Assembly (NCBI GenBank): GCA_029962745.1 | Contig: CM057157.1 | Coordinates: forward strand, 801,491-865,490 | Origin: Echinometra lucunter | Lineage: Eukaryota; Echinodermata; Echinoidea; Camarodonta; Echinometridae | Direction of reading: 5' to 3' | Length of the DNA: 64,000 nucleotides | Shown here: in pieces, positions 43,905 through 57,363 of the stretch | How the letters are laid out: every line of letters starts with the position of its first letter | Position numbering within the stretch: the first letter of the stretch is position 1 | Made by a program: the position numbers and the translations under genes | The notes under the pieces: model-generated | Seen by the model: only the letters and a program-made list of their open reading frames with translations | Databases searched by the model: none | Told to the model about the DNA's origin: nothing

Positions 43905-43912
43905 GTAAGTGT
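43552..43912 (+). repeat. 72-bp tandem array, five copies
   Basis: The unit TTCTCTGAATGTTGGTGATA ... GAGTTTTGCAGGGGTAAGTG repeats at exactly 72-bp steps with one-base variants (GGTGGTAGG in the fourth, GGGCATAGG in the fifth). Each unit includes an acceptor-like TTTTGCAG and a donor-like GTAAGT. Confidence 0.95.
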
Positions 43913-44243
43913 TACCTGAAGCTTTTCAAAGTGATGCCCTTTCCAACACTGTGTTTCAGGTCCAAGACATCATCATCATCATCGTCATTATCTTATACAG
44001 GATGAAGGCATTAGCCTGCCATTCCCTGTCACTTCTTTTGAAATCATTGTAGTACTTTGTTCTCTTATGAGAGGAGTCGAATAGAATAATTTGTGAAAGG
44101 TCAAAGTGCTTATCCCACCAGAATCTACCAATAAAACTTCTGATTTTTGTTCTGTTGTGGTTGATTGTAGCTATAAGATTGATTGTATTCTGATACTGTA
44201 CGAATAGCTATAATATAACCGGCTCATATTGGTCTCTCTGTAG

Positions 44244-44300
44244 AGATATGTCAACAAGGATTATGATGCCTTCAAATCACACTTTCTAATGCCCAGCTAG
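44244..44300 (+). CDS. Candidate terminal exon of the same unrecognised gene (copy 1)
   Basis: It follows TTGGTCTCTCTGTAG and encodes RYVNKDYDAFKSHFLMPS then TAG. Phase 0 matches 43616 or 43904. No homologue recognised. It is also present at 60389-60445 and, inverted and altered, in 60875-60931. Confidence 0.35.
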   Translation, partial: RYVNKDYDAFKSHFLMPS

Positions 44301-44366
44301 CACTGCAAACTACCTTCGGAATTCGCCAGTGGATCAGTAAATCTAACTGTGATATCAGAATCTAAA

Positions 44367-44866
44367 NNNNNNNNNNNNNNNNNNNNNNNNNNNNNNNNNN
44401 NNNNNNNNNNNNNNNNNNNNNNNNNNNNNNNNNNNNNNNNNNNNNNNNNNNNNNNNNNNNNNNNNNNNNNNNNNNNNNNNNNNNNNNNNNNNNNNNNNNN
44501 NNNNNNNNNNNNNNNNNNNNNNNNNNNNNNNNNNNNNNNNNNNNNNNNNNNNNNNNNNNNNNNNNNNNNNNNNNNNNNNNNNNNNNNNNNNNNNNNNNNN
44601 NNNNNNNNNNNNNNNNNNNNNNNNNNNNNNNNNNNNNNNNNNNNNNNNNNNNNNNNNNNNNNNNNNNNNNNNNNNNNNNNNNNNNNNNNNNNNNNNNNNN
44701 NNNNNNNNNNNNNNNNNNNNNNNNNNNNNNNNNNNNNNNNNNNNNNNNNNNNNNNNNNNNNNNNNNNNNNNNNNNNNNNNNNNNNNNNNNNNNNNNNNNN
44801 NNNNNNNNNNNNNNNNNNNNNNNNNNNNNNNNNNNNNNNNNNNNNNNNNNNNNNNNNNNNNNNNNN
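44367..44866. other. Assembly gap (500 N) between the duplicated blocks
   Basis: Exactly 500 N. Sequence before it equals 60470-60505. Sequence after it starts inside a minisatellite unit equivalent to the one near 28720-29690. Confidence 0.99.
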
Positions 44867-46025
44867 GTAAATGATAGATGTGGAGATACTGGGAGAAAAG
44901 ACCAACAAGATAACCAAGAGGAAGAGAGAGAGAAAGGGGAGAGAGGGAAGAAGAAGAAGGGGACCCAGGATGAAGGAGTGTAAATGATAGATGTGGAGAT
45001 ACTGGGAGAAAAGACCAACAAGATAACCAAGAGGAAGAGAGAGAGAAAGGGGAGAGAGGGAAGAAGAAGAAGGGGACCCAGGATGAAGGAGTGTAAATGA
45101 TAGATGTGAGATATTTGGACTGAAAGACCAACAAGACAAAGAGGAAGAGAAAGATGCAAGGAGACAGAAAGAGATACAGAGAGACAGAGAGTATGTTCAG
45201 ATGGAATGAGAGACAAAAGGCAATTCCACATGGGAAGCACAATCAGATATTTTCAGATATATAGTAAAAACAATCACTTTGATAGTCCTGAATAGCCAAA
45301 CTTTTGAATTCAAAGAAGTTAGAAAGCAAAAAGAAATTCCACCATCTTAGTCAGTATTGTTATAATGCATATTTGATTTTACAATGCATATTTGTTATTT
45401 GAAAGTAGCACCATTTTCTGGTAATTTCATTACCAAGGTATTTACATGTATACCACAATATCATGAATATAACTAGAAAATTGTTGAAATGAAAGATTTC
45501 AGGTGAAAGAATGGGCATATTTTCAGAGTATTACATGGTAAGAAGGAAGGCAGGGTACAAAATGACTACACAAACTCAAGCAATGTGAGTAACGGAATTA
45601 CACATTGTAATTCCGTTTTCGTGGAATTGCCCCAAAGGAAATGAAACAAAATATGAAGAAACAGATATGATTGGAGATATACATATACAGGTAGTACAAG
45701 AGACATAAAGAGAGAAAGGGAAAAGGAAAGAGAGAGAGGGAGAGAGAGAAATAGACTGGATAGGGCGGTTAACAGTTTGGATATTTTTCTAAGATAATAA
45801 CAATAAAAGTAATAACAGCACATTTATAATACGTCTAATACTATGTTTCTAGGCGCTGTGGTGCTGTTGTCCCTGCAGCCATTTAAGTGAAGCACTTGTC
45901 CAATACACCCACTGGAAAGCTGGGACAACAGCACCACAATTGCACTTATGCAAAATTTATATTGCAGAAAGGCAGTACAACTTGATTCAATTAAGCAATT
46001 AATACATGTATATACAGTATATATG

Positions 46026-46029
<4 letters not shown>

Positions 46030-46085
<56 letters not shown>
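46030..46085. repeat. (AT)n microsatellite
   Basis: An AT dinucleotide run expanded relative to the equivalent at 30594-30618 in the other block. Confidence 0.9.
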
Positions 46086-46089
<4 letters not shown>

Positions 46090-46517
46090 CATGTGATTCA
46101 TGTCGAGAACCGAAGATTATTAAGTAAGCTACATGGGAGTTTATATAGGTAATTTTGAGCCACCGTTGAAGTGCGTCATCCTGAGCCAAGAGCATCAATT
46201 CTACCTTTGTATTATTCAGGTAGTCCAAGAAATATTGCACCTTTTCTTTTAAGTTGTGAAAAATATTAAATCACCTTAAGGCCGAGCAGTGATGAAACTG
46301 TTGATCAATAAAATCTGTTTTAGTATCACCTTACAATGATAGTAACAGGATAGGAAAAATTAAAAGAAAAGCTGCCGCAATGAAAATACAAAAATGATTT
46401 CAGATCTTTCATCTTTCCTGGATCTTAATGCATTTGATAATTTTAGTTAAATCCATTTGATTATTTTAGTTAAGTCCATGGATAGTTGTGGATGGGATCT
46501 ACAGAAAATTTGTATTA

Positions 46518-47221
46518 CAGGGAAATCCCGATATAACGAGCTCGGCTATAACGAGGTAACGGCTATAACGAGGGTTTTGTCACGGTCCCAAATTTACTTA
46601 CGTGTAAGTCTATGGCGGCATGAACCTGTTATAACGAGATCGGCTATAACGAGATATCGGCTATAACGAGCTAAATCCTGAACCCCTTAAACAAAGAAAT
46701 ACATTGATAATCATTCCCGTTATAACGAGCAAGCAAATTTCACTGCAGCTTTATCAACAAAACCCCCCCGCTAAAATCATTCAGCAGAGATAACGGCACC
46801 GCTACTGGCACAAACAAGTCCCAGCTCGCTCAACTGGGCGGCCGATGCACGCAGATTACGAGTTTTTATTTGTAGTATAGTACAGTGCGTAACTTTTTTT
46901 TCATATCACAGAACAGGCAACCTCGATGGTGCGATGAACTTTCATGTTATCGGTAATTTTGGCGTCTGAAATTAGTAGTTTAAACACATTTTCTAATATT
47001 ATCCAGAATATTATCAGCTAGATCAGAGAATGATATTATTATCAATGTCTCTGTAGCTGCAAAATGAGTTCATAAGTAGCGGCAGCAGACCTCTGTACAT
47101 TCATGTATGTACATGTAGTCCCATACATACACTTTTTTGTTTGTTCTGATATAACGAGGTAACGGCTATAACGAGGAAAACCCTTCGGTCCCGACGACCT
47201 CGTTATACCGAGTTTCCCCTG
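46518..47221. mobile_element. Pogo-like nonautonomous transposon, 704 bp, only in copy 2
   Basis: CAGGGAAATCCCGATATAAC ... ATACCGAGTTTCCCCTG flanked by TA (46516-46517 and 47222-47223). The block left of the gap reads TTTGTATTACATGTATATAC across the same point (TA at 31046), the empty target. It is nearly identical to 11242-11947 in the opposite orientation, so both moved recently. Confidence 0.9.
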
Positions 47222-47570
47222 TACATGTATATACTGTATGAAATAATAGCATGCTAGCAATCCTTAGCCCTTTGATGCACACTAGGTTACATGTATATAC
47301 TTTATGAAATAATAGCATACAAGCAATCCTTAGCCCTTTGATGCACTAGGTTTCATGTATATACTGTATGAAATGATAGCATGCTAGCAATCCTTAGCCC
47401 TTTGATGCACTAGGTTTCATCATTTCATGTATATACTTTATGAAATAATAGCATACTAGCAATCCTTATTAGCCCTTTGATGCACTAGGTTACATGTATA
47501 TACTGTATGAAATAATAGCATGCTAGCAACCCTTAGCCCTCTGGTGCACTAGGTTTCATGATTATCTTTA
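47222..47570. repeat. 64-bp minisatellite, about 5 copies (copy 2)
   Basis: The same unit as at 31048 with more variation (for example TACTTTATGAAATAATAGCA and an extra TTTCATCA). The pogo-like element sits at its left edge. Confidence 0.85.
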
Positions 47571-49600
47571 AGATATTGTGTGCTGTTCAATATTTACAAA
47601 TGTATTTTCTTATTAAATTGACTAGCTTTTCATATTAAGCAAGTTTAAATGCTATGTATTTGTTTCGATGATTTTTTTTCTGTTTCCTAACCCTCAATTT
47701 TAGTTAAGTTTGAAACAGATGTAAATAGTACCCTTTGCAACCTTTAATGACAATATTAAAAAACTTATTTTAGTCCACATTTAGCTCTGTGTGTCAATAT
47801 TGTCATAGTTCTGAATGTAAACATACCAATCCCTGACATTTTAAAGTTTACTCAAAACTCAACTCATTTGCTCTGTGCTAGCAGTCAGTGATAATGAGAA
47901 TATTGGCCAGTGTTATCCAGGCTGTAAGAGAAGGATATATGAATCAAGTAATCATTAAACACCATTATCAGGATAACCTACTTAATGTCTCACTTTGATT
48001 TAGAGAAGTATTTTCTTCTTTTTAATACATTTTTTTTTTAATTAGCTTGGTTAAGATTTTTTTTTCTTCTCCTAACTCTCACTCTTCATCATATTTAAAG
48101 TGATTTTCTTAATCATCAGTGTGCTTGTAAGGCATCAGAACTAAAAGATTAGTTTCATTGTCTATGTTCTAATGTAAACTTGTTTAATAGTGTAAGACAT
48201 ATGTGATTTACCAGAAAATCTAGATAAGAAGTGAGTTGATTTCAAATTAAAAGTCATCAGTTGATACCACTAAATACAAAGTAGATGAATTACATGGTGT
48301 ATGTATTTTATCACGGAGCTATTAACTATGTTGATAATATGTTAATAGCTCCATGATTTATCATGTGTAATGTAATTGTATTCACCATCTACTTTAAGTT
48401 CAGTGGTTTAAAGATAAATGTAATGGTAGGCTGTGTGTGGTCATGTCAAAAGATTAATTGGAAGGAAAGATGACAATGCAAAAAATGAAAGAGAGGGTAC
48501 AGCAAGAATCCATGCTGGCACTTTTTGAATGTAACTACATACATGCACTGCTGAAAGCATATACATGTAGTGTCTTACAGCTCTTGACATTGTTACAGAT
48601 CATAGTCGTACTAGTACCCATGTTATTATTGTTTGTTCTTGATCAGTTATGCATGTCATCGATATATGGCCACTATGTAATTGATTGCAGGTTAGAGACA
48701 AAAACAGACAATGCATGTATGAGAGAGTTGACAGCTGTCATGCTCTACACCCGAGAGATTACTGCTATGTATTATCTAGTCTATAGAAGTAATTGGAATG
48801 CAGATTTGTCATCAAGATAAGTATGTGTAATATGGCTGATATGGCACAGATAAAGAAACTCGTTGCATGTATTGGAGATATTCTCTTCTCTCTGGGATTG
48901 TGTGTTGCAGTGTTGCCAGTGTAACCTCTAATTCATACAGAGAAAGCCTTTGTTTTCATAATAATACTGTATTTGTTAAGCTCATTTTGCATACTGAAAG
49001 GGTTGAATACTTAAATAATTATCATCCATCAGGTACATGTAGTTTTATCAACTTTGTTTTGATGAAATAAATGTATGTTAAAAAAAACCAAGATGTTTAT
49101 TCAATGACCTACTCTCAATTGTACATTCACGTCCAGTAAATGAAGTGTGATTATATCATTATTGGTCATGACTCATTAGACATTCAGATGTCTGGAAGGA
49201 TAAATGAAATGTCAATTCATGACTAAGACACACGATAGTTTACTAGGCTACTAGCTATGATTACAGCAGCACTTACATATCCAATGATTTATTATTACTC
49301 CTGTAATATTCTAAATTTTAGTTTAGTTTCTCTACCAAACTTGGAGTAGTGTCCACATAGAACTGTCAAAATATCATTTGTCTAATATACTAATATCAGT
49401 AGTACAGTTATATTAGAATTGAAAGTTGACACACTAAAAAACGTAATTTTTTTTTGAGGACAAGGATTAGGTTTCTCCTGACTGAACTGCAATGCAAGGA
49501 GAAATATCTCGCATGTGGGATATTTTCCTTGTAAACTCACTGCCTGAAGTATCTCCATTACTATAATGGTAGCAATTTGTTACAGGACTATTTTTCTAGT

Positions 49601-50017
49601 TTAACCCATTCGTGACAGAGGTCCACATTTTGTGGTTTGGCCTAATATCTTTTGATGCACAGCCCTAAAAATCATACCAAATACATGAGCAGAAAGAGCA
49701 AAAAATACTACGCAAACTGTGCCCATTTTGGTTGCGTCAATATTCGTTGTTTAATGCTGAATTTTTTTAAAAAGGAAAATAAGCATTAAAATCCTTAAAT
49801 TGGCAATGTGATAGAAAGTTTAAAATCACTATTTTCTCCTGCAAATTGGCAACTTTTTGACTTCTCATCATAATTTCTGTCAATTTATATTCATCTCAGA
49901 TACATGACGTTTTATAAGAAAAATGTAGCAATAAAATAAAAAAGTTGGTGTTGCCAATTTGAAGAATAAAAGCTGATCAAATTAGGCTTTAAATAAATCC
50001 TGTCACGAATGGGTTAA
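49601..50017. mobile_element. TTAA-flanked piggyBac-like MITE (copy 2, locus B)
   Basis: TTAA|CCCATTCGTGACAG and CTGTCACGAATGGG|TTAA. Both ends are intact, unlike the counterpart at 33518. Confidence 0.9.
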
Positions 50018-50071
50018 AGAAGTGATTTGTAGTGGTAACATTTAGAACCTTTCTCTTATTGATGTGATAGT

Positions 50072-50477
50072 TGGGCAATTCTGTGTCAGAAAAACGGTTG
50101 CCTTACTTAAGTTACTTCACATTTATAGTAAAAACAATCACTTTGATAGCCCTGAATCGCCAAATCTTTAAATTAAAAAAGGCTGGAACAATAAAGATTT
50201 CCATAATCTTAGTCTGTGTTGATATGATGCCTGTTTGATTTTAAAAGACATGTTTGAAGTTTAAAATTGGTGCTTTTTTCTGGTAATTCCGTTACTGAGG
50301 TGTTATACCACTATATCATGAATGCAAGAGTAAAATTGTTGGAATGAAAGAGCTCACGTAAAAGAATGGGCATATTTACAGAGTATCAAATGGTGAGAAG
50401 GGAGGCAGAATACAAAAGAGGCACAGAAAGTCTAAAAATGTTGGTAACGGAATTACACCCTTACCATGGGATTGCCC
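50072..50477. mobile_element. MITE with GGGCAATTC termini (copy 2)
   Basis: TTGGGCAATTCTGTGTCAG at the left, CCATGGGATTGCCCA at the right. Counterpart of 33989-34395. Confidence 0.55.
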
Positions 50478-52848
50478 AGTTGTATGTGAATTCATGCTAA
50501 AATTCTGATACATTATAACTAGTCATTTGTTGGAAATACTGTGAAAGTATGCATGACTGCTTTTACCAATTACATGTATCTGAAATATTCAGTATCATGT
50601 TGGAGCAACATATGTCCAATAGCCAAGTTCTCCTTGTTAATCATGTGATTCTTAATTTGAAGTTCTGCTATACTATAGTGTGAACTTAATTTCATTCTTG
50701 CACAAGAAATACAATAAGAAGCAATGTTTCCATGATACATGTATGTTAAAACAATTCATGTAGGTATAATATAATCTGTGATGAATTGTAATATCTTGTT
50801 ACCATACAATTCTTCTGGCAAGTACCACCTGCATAAATCAACATCCTACATGTCAAAAATCTGCTTTTGCCTTTGAGTGGAAAATGTGTTAACAGAAGAT
50901 TTCCTATTCATTGCTTCGGGTAGCTCCTGTGATACTGAATATATTATTCATGATAAATCAAAGCAACTTGAAGTGGAGTAGGAGGGTTTACTAACACCCA
51001 CAGATCAAAGCTGAAATCACAAACACCTCTTGAACTGAGGTAAATGATAGGAACGTTCACATACATCTCAGTCTTTCACTACTGTTATGTGTGTTCACAC
51101 AGGGGATACTCAGCTTTGTGTACATGAACAGCTTTATCTCTCTCTTTGAACTTCAAGTGATATGTACATGGCAAATGATATTACTTCCTCAGCATAATGA
51201 ATTATTACATATTTTGTGTCTTTGATAACCGGAATGAAATTAGTCTGGTTAACCTTTAATTATTTTTTAGCATGCACCATGCTTGCACATGTGAAGATAT
51301 TGTGTTTAATGGCACCGTACTGTGAAGGTTCATACAATTTCTAAATGGGTGAATTCATATCATTTCTCAAGGAAGATTGATAAAGAGGGAAAGTTCTACC
51401 AATTGTGTAGTATGTTTCATGTGAAAACTTGAGTTTCATTTAAAATTTTTGATTTTGAAATGTTAATATTGTAATTCATGTAAGAAGGCAAACAAATTCT
51501 CAAAGAATCAGATATTTATGAGTGGCATTCATCATTGAAACTTGATGATAAATATTTTGAAAAAGGTGTGGCAGGTCATTTGAGAAATCGATTTATAGGT
51601 ACATGTAGGTAAAGTCATCTGTCAGACTGGGCACTGATATCATTGGCAGGCAAGAGTTGGTAAATGAAATAGGATTTTGAAATCAGAAGATTTATCTGGA
51701 TTAACTCTTTGACTGTTTGGATGAATTTGATTCTTCAAGTTCCTTTTTGCTTGTAAACATAGCCTTATTTGAATATTTTATCTGAAGAAATAATTGTGTG
51801 TTTATTATTATTATAGTGAATTTCTAGTATTGATCAACCACAAGAAGTCCTCACAAGAACTATGACTACTAAGATTATACCCCCTTCCAAGTCATCACTC
51901 TATCATTACCCTTCATGTTACATTTCAAAAGAGTATTGGGAAGAAGCAGCCTTTTTTAAAATTGTGTTTAAATGTATGCTCTATTTTTCTAAATTCCCTG
52001 GGAATATCAGCTAATGTGTGTTATATGTTGACTGGAATCAGTGTGTATGGCTCACTAAAAATAGAAGTGGATGGTGATTAATTCCATACGACATGAATAT
52101 TTCTAAATTAGTGGATTTTATCTCTTTATTTATTTACATCATGTGATACTGTAATCACCAATAGGGGTTCAGTTTATATTAAGTATTAAAGTGCCACTGG
52201 GAGTGTGTGACTGGTTCACAGTCTTTGTTAGAAGACCAATAATTTATTTACAACTTTGGCAGTGATCTAATCAATGTACAGCTGCATTACTAATGGGATT
52301 CAAAGAGGATCCTATTAGCACTTAGATTTTACTTAACCCTCTCCCTTTTCTCTATCTTTGTTGCCTCTCTTTCTCTCTGCCTCTATCCCCTTTTGTTCCC
52401 TTTCTCAAGACTCTAGAAATTTCTCTCTCCTCTCTACGTCTTTCTCTCTTTATGTCTCTTTCTTTCACACACACTTTTGCTTTTGCTTTTGTATACTTGA
52501 AATTCATGTAATATTGCAAAACATTTATTCAGTCTGTTTTATGATATTGATTTTTCCTTGTTTATTTCAAGCCTTTTGTAAAGTTTTCCATTAGCATGAC
52601 ATTTTGATTCACCATTTCTTTTGAAAATCATGTTTTTGATATATTTTCATTTACTCCACCTTTTTTATTCCTCAATATCTTTTTTCTTTCTCACACATGC
52701 TTTAATCCACTCCCTTTCTTTGTCTTTCTTTCCTAGCTTTTTTTTTTGCTTGTGTTGTTATCTCTATATCTCTCTTTTTTAAACACACAGGCAAGCATTG
52801 GTAACAATATGTCTATAGTATGTTAATTTTTTTGATGTACGTTAAAAG

Positions 52849-52964
52849 AGCAATATAGATAAAATGCCTTGCTCAAGGGCATAAATGCCGTGCCAGGGAT
52901 CGAACTCCGAATTCTCGCGTCTCCAATCAAGCACTTGCCTTAAACCACTGGACCACGGCACCGG
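52849..52964 (-). mobile_element. tRNA-derived SINE fragment, minus strand (copy 2)
   Basis: Counterpart of 36997-37110, nearly identical, with the same B-box (read plus-strand as GGATCGAACTCC). Confidence 0.65.
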
Positions 52965-52994
52965 CACTCTCTCCTTCCCTCACACACACATACG

Positions 52995-53027
<33 letters not shown>

Positions 53028-54657
53028 CTCTGTCTCTCTCCATCTGTATCTATGCTTGTGTCATCTCTTAAGCTGTCTTTGGATCAATGATTCTGATGAT
53101 AATGAGATTCTCTTAACCACCATGCAAAGCTCAGCTTGCTAGCTATAGCTAGGCAGGCAGGCAGGCTGGATGAAAGATGAATCAATGTTTATTAACCATG
53201 CAATTTCGGTGTGTGCATTAGTGCGGCTATGTGTGGGTGCAGGCTAGTTTGTGTGTGTGTATGAGTGTCTGCGTATAGGCACAGGTAGTGGTATCGAGGT
53301 AGAGGTGGTTAGCGGTGGGCACACACACTTGCTCCTTCAGTTGCTCAATCGAGCACTCTAGCATCTATTTTAGTGCAGAGCTCTTTGAGAATCGTTGAAC
53401 TGCTAAAAAGGAATCTAGCTGAATGCATTAATACAGGATTATTGATGTACAGCCAGGAACATCCACTCTCCATGTATTTATTACCACCGCCCAGCTAACG
53501 TAGCTTATTAACGTTCATTCTCATTGAAAATATATTTACTGAGCAGTTTTCTGGAAGAAACCCGTGTATTTGGACTATATTCTATCATCTAGAAGGTGGA
53601 CATTCAAGTTTGGATTGCTATTTGTTAATGAATTACAAGCAAGTCCTTATCATTTAGATAAGGATCCTATTCTTCTGAACAAGCTTAGGATAAAGAGGAT
53701 ATATTTCAAGGATTGTATATTTCTCTTTCTTCTTACCGGAAGCAGATAGAAACATCACCCTGCTGTTTGTTATAGAGGATGAGACACGAAGCAGGAGTAC
53801 AGGTATACTCACTTTGATACCAGTTACAATTGGCAGATATTTCATTTAGTAGAAGTGAAAGTATTTCATGTGAAATACAACAGCAAGTTATTACATATCA
53901 CATGTCAAGAATCTAGGCCTCTGATTGGTCAATCTGTAGGTATGAAATGCACTATGGACTGCCTGGCAGTATAGCAAAAATATTAACCGGGCTTAGTACT
54001 TGCATGTAAAAACAGTGATATACAATAGACACGTCTGGAGTTAACTATAGGTACACTTGGTGGGATGTGTGCACCTTTCACAGACTTTTGAATTTCATTC
54101 ATGTAAAAAAAAATAATAATAATAAAAATAAATAAAATAAAAAAAATAAAAAAATAAAAAAATAAAAAATTTCATGCATGTACATGAAAATCAAGCCTCA
54201 TATGGCACAGGTAAAATAAGTTACACTTGAAAAGAGTGCTTGAGTGCACCCATAGACTGTCTGATAATTATGAACAAGAAATCCAAATGTGTCAAATAAA
54301 ACCCAACATCCAGAGTAGTAATTGCAATGGAGATACTTGTAAAAGATTCTAAATTCTGTTATTGAAGTATGTGAAATACATATAGGTAATGAATATGTTC
54401 CCAGGGCTTCATCATGCATCAGATGAAAAAAAACCCTGTTATTTATTGTTTGCATATGATGTATTAATGAGAGTAAAACTTAGTTTAGCATTGAATTTTC
54501 ATGGTCAGGTTGGTCTTTGAGAAATCTTACTGTACCAGGTGAACTGTATAAAATGATACCTCTCTGCTGAGTGCATCATATATCTACATGCATGTAATAC
54601 TTCACAGAGTGCACATGTAATGTGACATCAAACAGTTGCAGATCATTATTCTCACAT

Positions 54658-54706
<49 letters not shown>

Positions 54707-55560
54707 CATGTACAACTGTATTCTTGTTCACATGGAGTAAACAAGGTTCCTGAGAGAGATATATTCTCTGATACACAAAAGATTACACTACAGTAGCTGA
54801 AAATTAGGTTCAGTGTTGTATGTTTACAGAACTGTATATAAAACGTACACAAAGAGAGATTTTTAAAGATACATAGAACCTAATGCCACATAGAGGGATT
54901 CGATATCTTGTAGCTGGCCTTTGAACACAGGTGGCCCTTGTATTATGAATCCATCACAATGAGAAGAGAAGTAGACGAAAACGTTAAGTCCTTTTTTTTA
55001 AGTCCTATCTTTTACATTATACAATATTAGAAAATTGTGACTGATGCCGCATTCTATTCTCGTTTTTCTTTAGAACCATTTGCTAGAAGGTAGAGGCTTT
55101 GTAATATGTTTCCTGACTTGAACCAATTCAATCAAATTTGCAGATGTATCCTGCAGCAAGGTATCCAATAAAAGCTCTCCTAGTTACGACAGTACTGACC
55201 TCTGACTAGTAATACACAATGCTTGTATGAAGTTATATTTGGATCTCAAATTGAAGTTCATCCAGAAAGACAAGATGATTAAATTTCTCTGTTGTTGCCT
55301 TCACCATGTTATTTATTCTCACACAGTTCAAAATCAACAGAAATAAAAGCAGAAAAATATAACACAGTTACATTGTATTACTTGCAAATGACTGGTACAT
55401 ATATTTTTATCTTTTAATTATTTTGTTTCTTTTCAAAATAGAACAAATACTTGATTTTGAAATAAAAAAATGAATTACCTGTGAGAAGAGTCTCTGATAC
55501 CATGACAAGCTAGCAGCCACATGCATTTTTTTTTTGTGTGTGCAAATTAATCAGTTTCTT

Positions 55561-55564
55561 TTAA
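55561..55564. other. Empty TTAA target site of the locus C MITE
   Basis: Flanks CAGTTTCTT|TTAA|AAGCTCTTTATATTTG equal those around 39706-40121 with a single TTAA and no footprint. Confidence 0.9.
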
Positions 55565-56772
55565 AAGCTCTTTATATTTGTGGTAATCTCATGTTTTAGC
55601 CTGAGCTCTGGAGTCTAGACAGTTGTATTTTTGTCACTTTAATGATTATGAAGCTTTGTAATGAACCATGAAATACAAAGAATTGGTAAATATCAAGAAG
55701 TTTTCTTACAATAGAAAAGTGCTTATTTATGCACATGAATTTACATAGCATGAGCTATAATCTTCACAACATTTATATCAATTTTCTTTCATAACTGAAT
55801 GAGCTTGAAATATCAACAGAAAATTAACTTCTCATATGTTTGATTACTTTGACATGAAAATTTCAGTCTTCATATATTTATAGAATAAAATAATATGCAT
55901 TAGTGTGAAACATTGTATGATGAACATATGGTAAGCATATTTGCATTTTAATCCTGGAATTCTGCTTCAAAGAATTAGGATCTCTCCTCCAAAACCAGTT
56001 GGAGGTACTTTTCATTCTTTGCAGAAGATAACTATTTGTACAGATTCTATGTTAGATATGGTGTCAGCTATTTCATAATCATGTCTGTTGGCTCCATCTT
56101 GATAAGAGTGTCATAAAATCAGTTGTTTTGTCTAATTATTTGCAGTAATTAACTTCTTGAAGAAGGCTAGCTACAATGGCTAGTATTATGATTTATATAT
56201 GTCTTATAACATTCAGTACCATTACCCTTTTAGTTAATGGAAAAGGCCTCTTCTTGTTGAGAATTTTGTAATTTGAGAGTGAGGGTAAACATGTGCCTGG
56301 GAGGATGAAGTACTGCAAGGAATGATGAGCTCTGATTAGTTATATTACCAAGCCTTCATCTCGTGAGATACAGTAGAATCTAATGATGGGAAAGGTTTGC
56401 TACATCTTCAATCTTCTAACAAATCAATTCAAGGCAGGAGACCTAGTGCAGTTAGATGTATCACCAATCAGAGATATAAAGTGCACTTCTTTGATTGAAG
56501 ACTTCTTTAAATCATATTGAATTGAACAGTGTAGTTACTCACAGCAGTGCTAAAGTGTAATTATACAAATGGTGAGTCTTCTTCACATAGTTTACATTTA
56601 CAGTGTATAGAAGCTGAATGTACTGTACAGAAGGCTAATTAAGAGTTCCATCTTCTAAAATCTAATTAATGGTTGTCCATGACAACTAAGCAAATACAGA
56701 AACTTATGTTCTTGGATACACTAGTGTGTACTCTTTTATCCTGCTAGTATTGGAAATAAACATGTAAGATCA

Positions 56773-56841
56773 TTATCTTCTTCTTCTTCTTCTTCTTCTT
56801 CTTCTTCTTCTTCTTCTTTGTCTTCTTCTTCTTCTTCTTCG
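56773..56841. repeat. (CTT)n microsatellite (copy 2)
   Basis: A shorter counterpart of 41336-41466, interrupted once by TTTGT. Confidence 0.9.
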
Positions 56842-57363
56842 AGATACTTCTCATTGTCCCATCAGGAATGAAACAGAAGAAGGATAGGGGAATGCTCACT
56901 TCTATTTGTTTGTTTAGTCCTTATTGCTTGAATCTTTCATAGGATTGAAAGAAGTTAATTGTTTCTAATTTGAAGGTGCCCTTGTACATTATTTTTGTGA
57001 CTTTTGATGGTAGAGTGTTCCAGTCTTTAATGATACTTGGGATGTGTGCATGAGTGTCGATTTGTATTCGCGGTTGGGGGAGATGACTGATGCCGAATAT
57101 CCTCGACCACGGAGCAAAACGACCGATTGGGAAAAGGGTGTGTAGGTTCAAACGTGAAGGCCTAGGACAGACTACTGGTAAATATGCGGAAGGGGGGGTA
57201 GGACCTTTTTTTTCTGCCCATATATCTGCATTATTAGTCTAATGTCGTTCCTTCAATTAACCGCACAAAAATTGTTTTCAAACAATATCCCAGAGGTACA
57301 TCCTCATTACTTGAATGAGAAGTTTAGGGGACTTGAACCTTTACTTATATAGATTATGAACCA

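Larger units (their letters stand above)
28870..44366. repeat. Duplicated block, copy 1 (left of gap)
   Basis: From within the minisatellite to the N gap this segment repeats, in the same orientation and order, as 44867-60505. Shared landmarks: the hairpin at 30190, the 64-bp array at 31048, the MITEs at 33518 and 33989, the SINE at 36997, the CTT run at 41336 and the exon pair at 43541/44244. Differences are scattered substitutions, short indels and several element insertions. Confidence 0.95.

Noticed and set aside
44297..45242. Open frames spanning the second gap
   Set aside because: They are mostly N and minisatellite; the apparent length comes from the gap.
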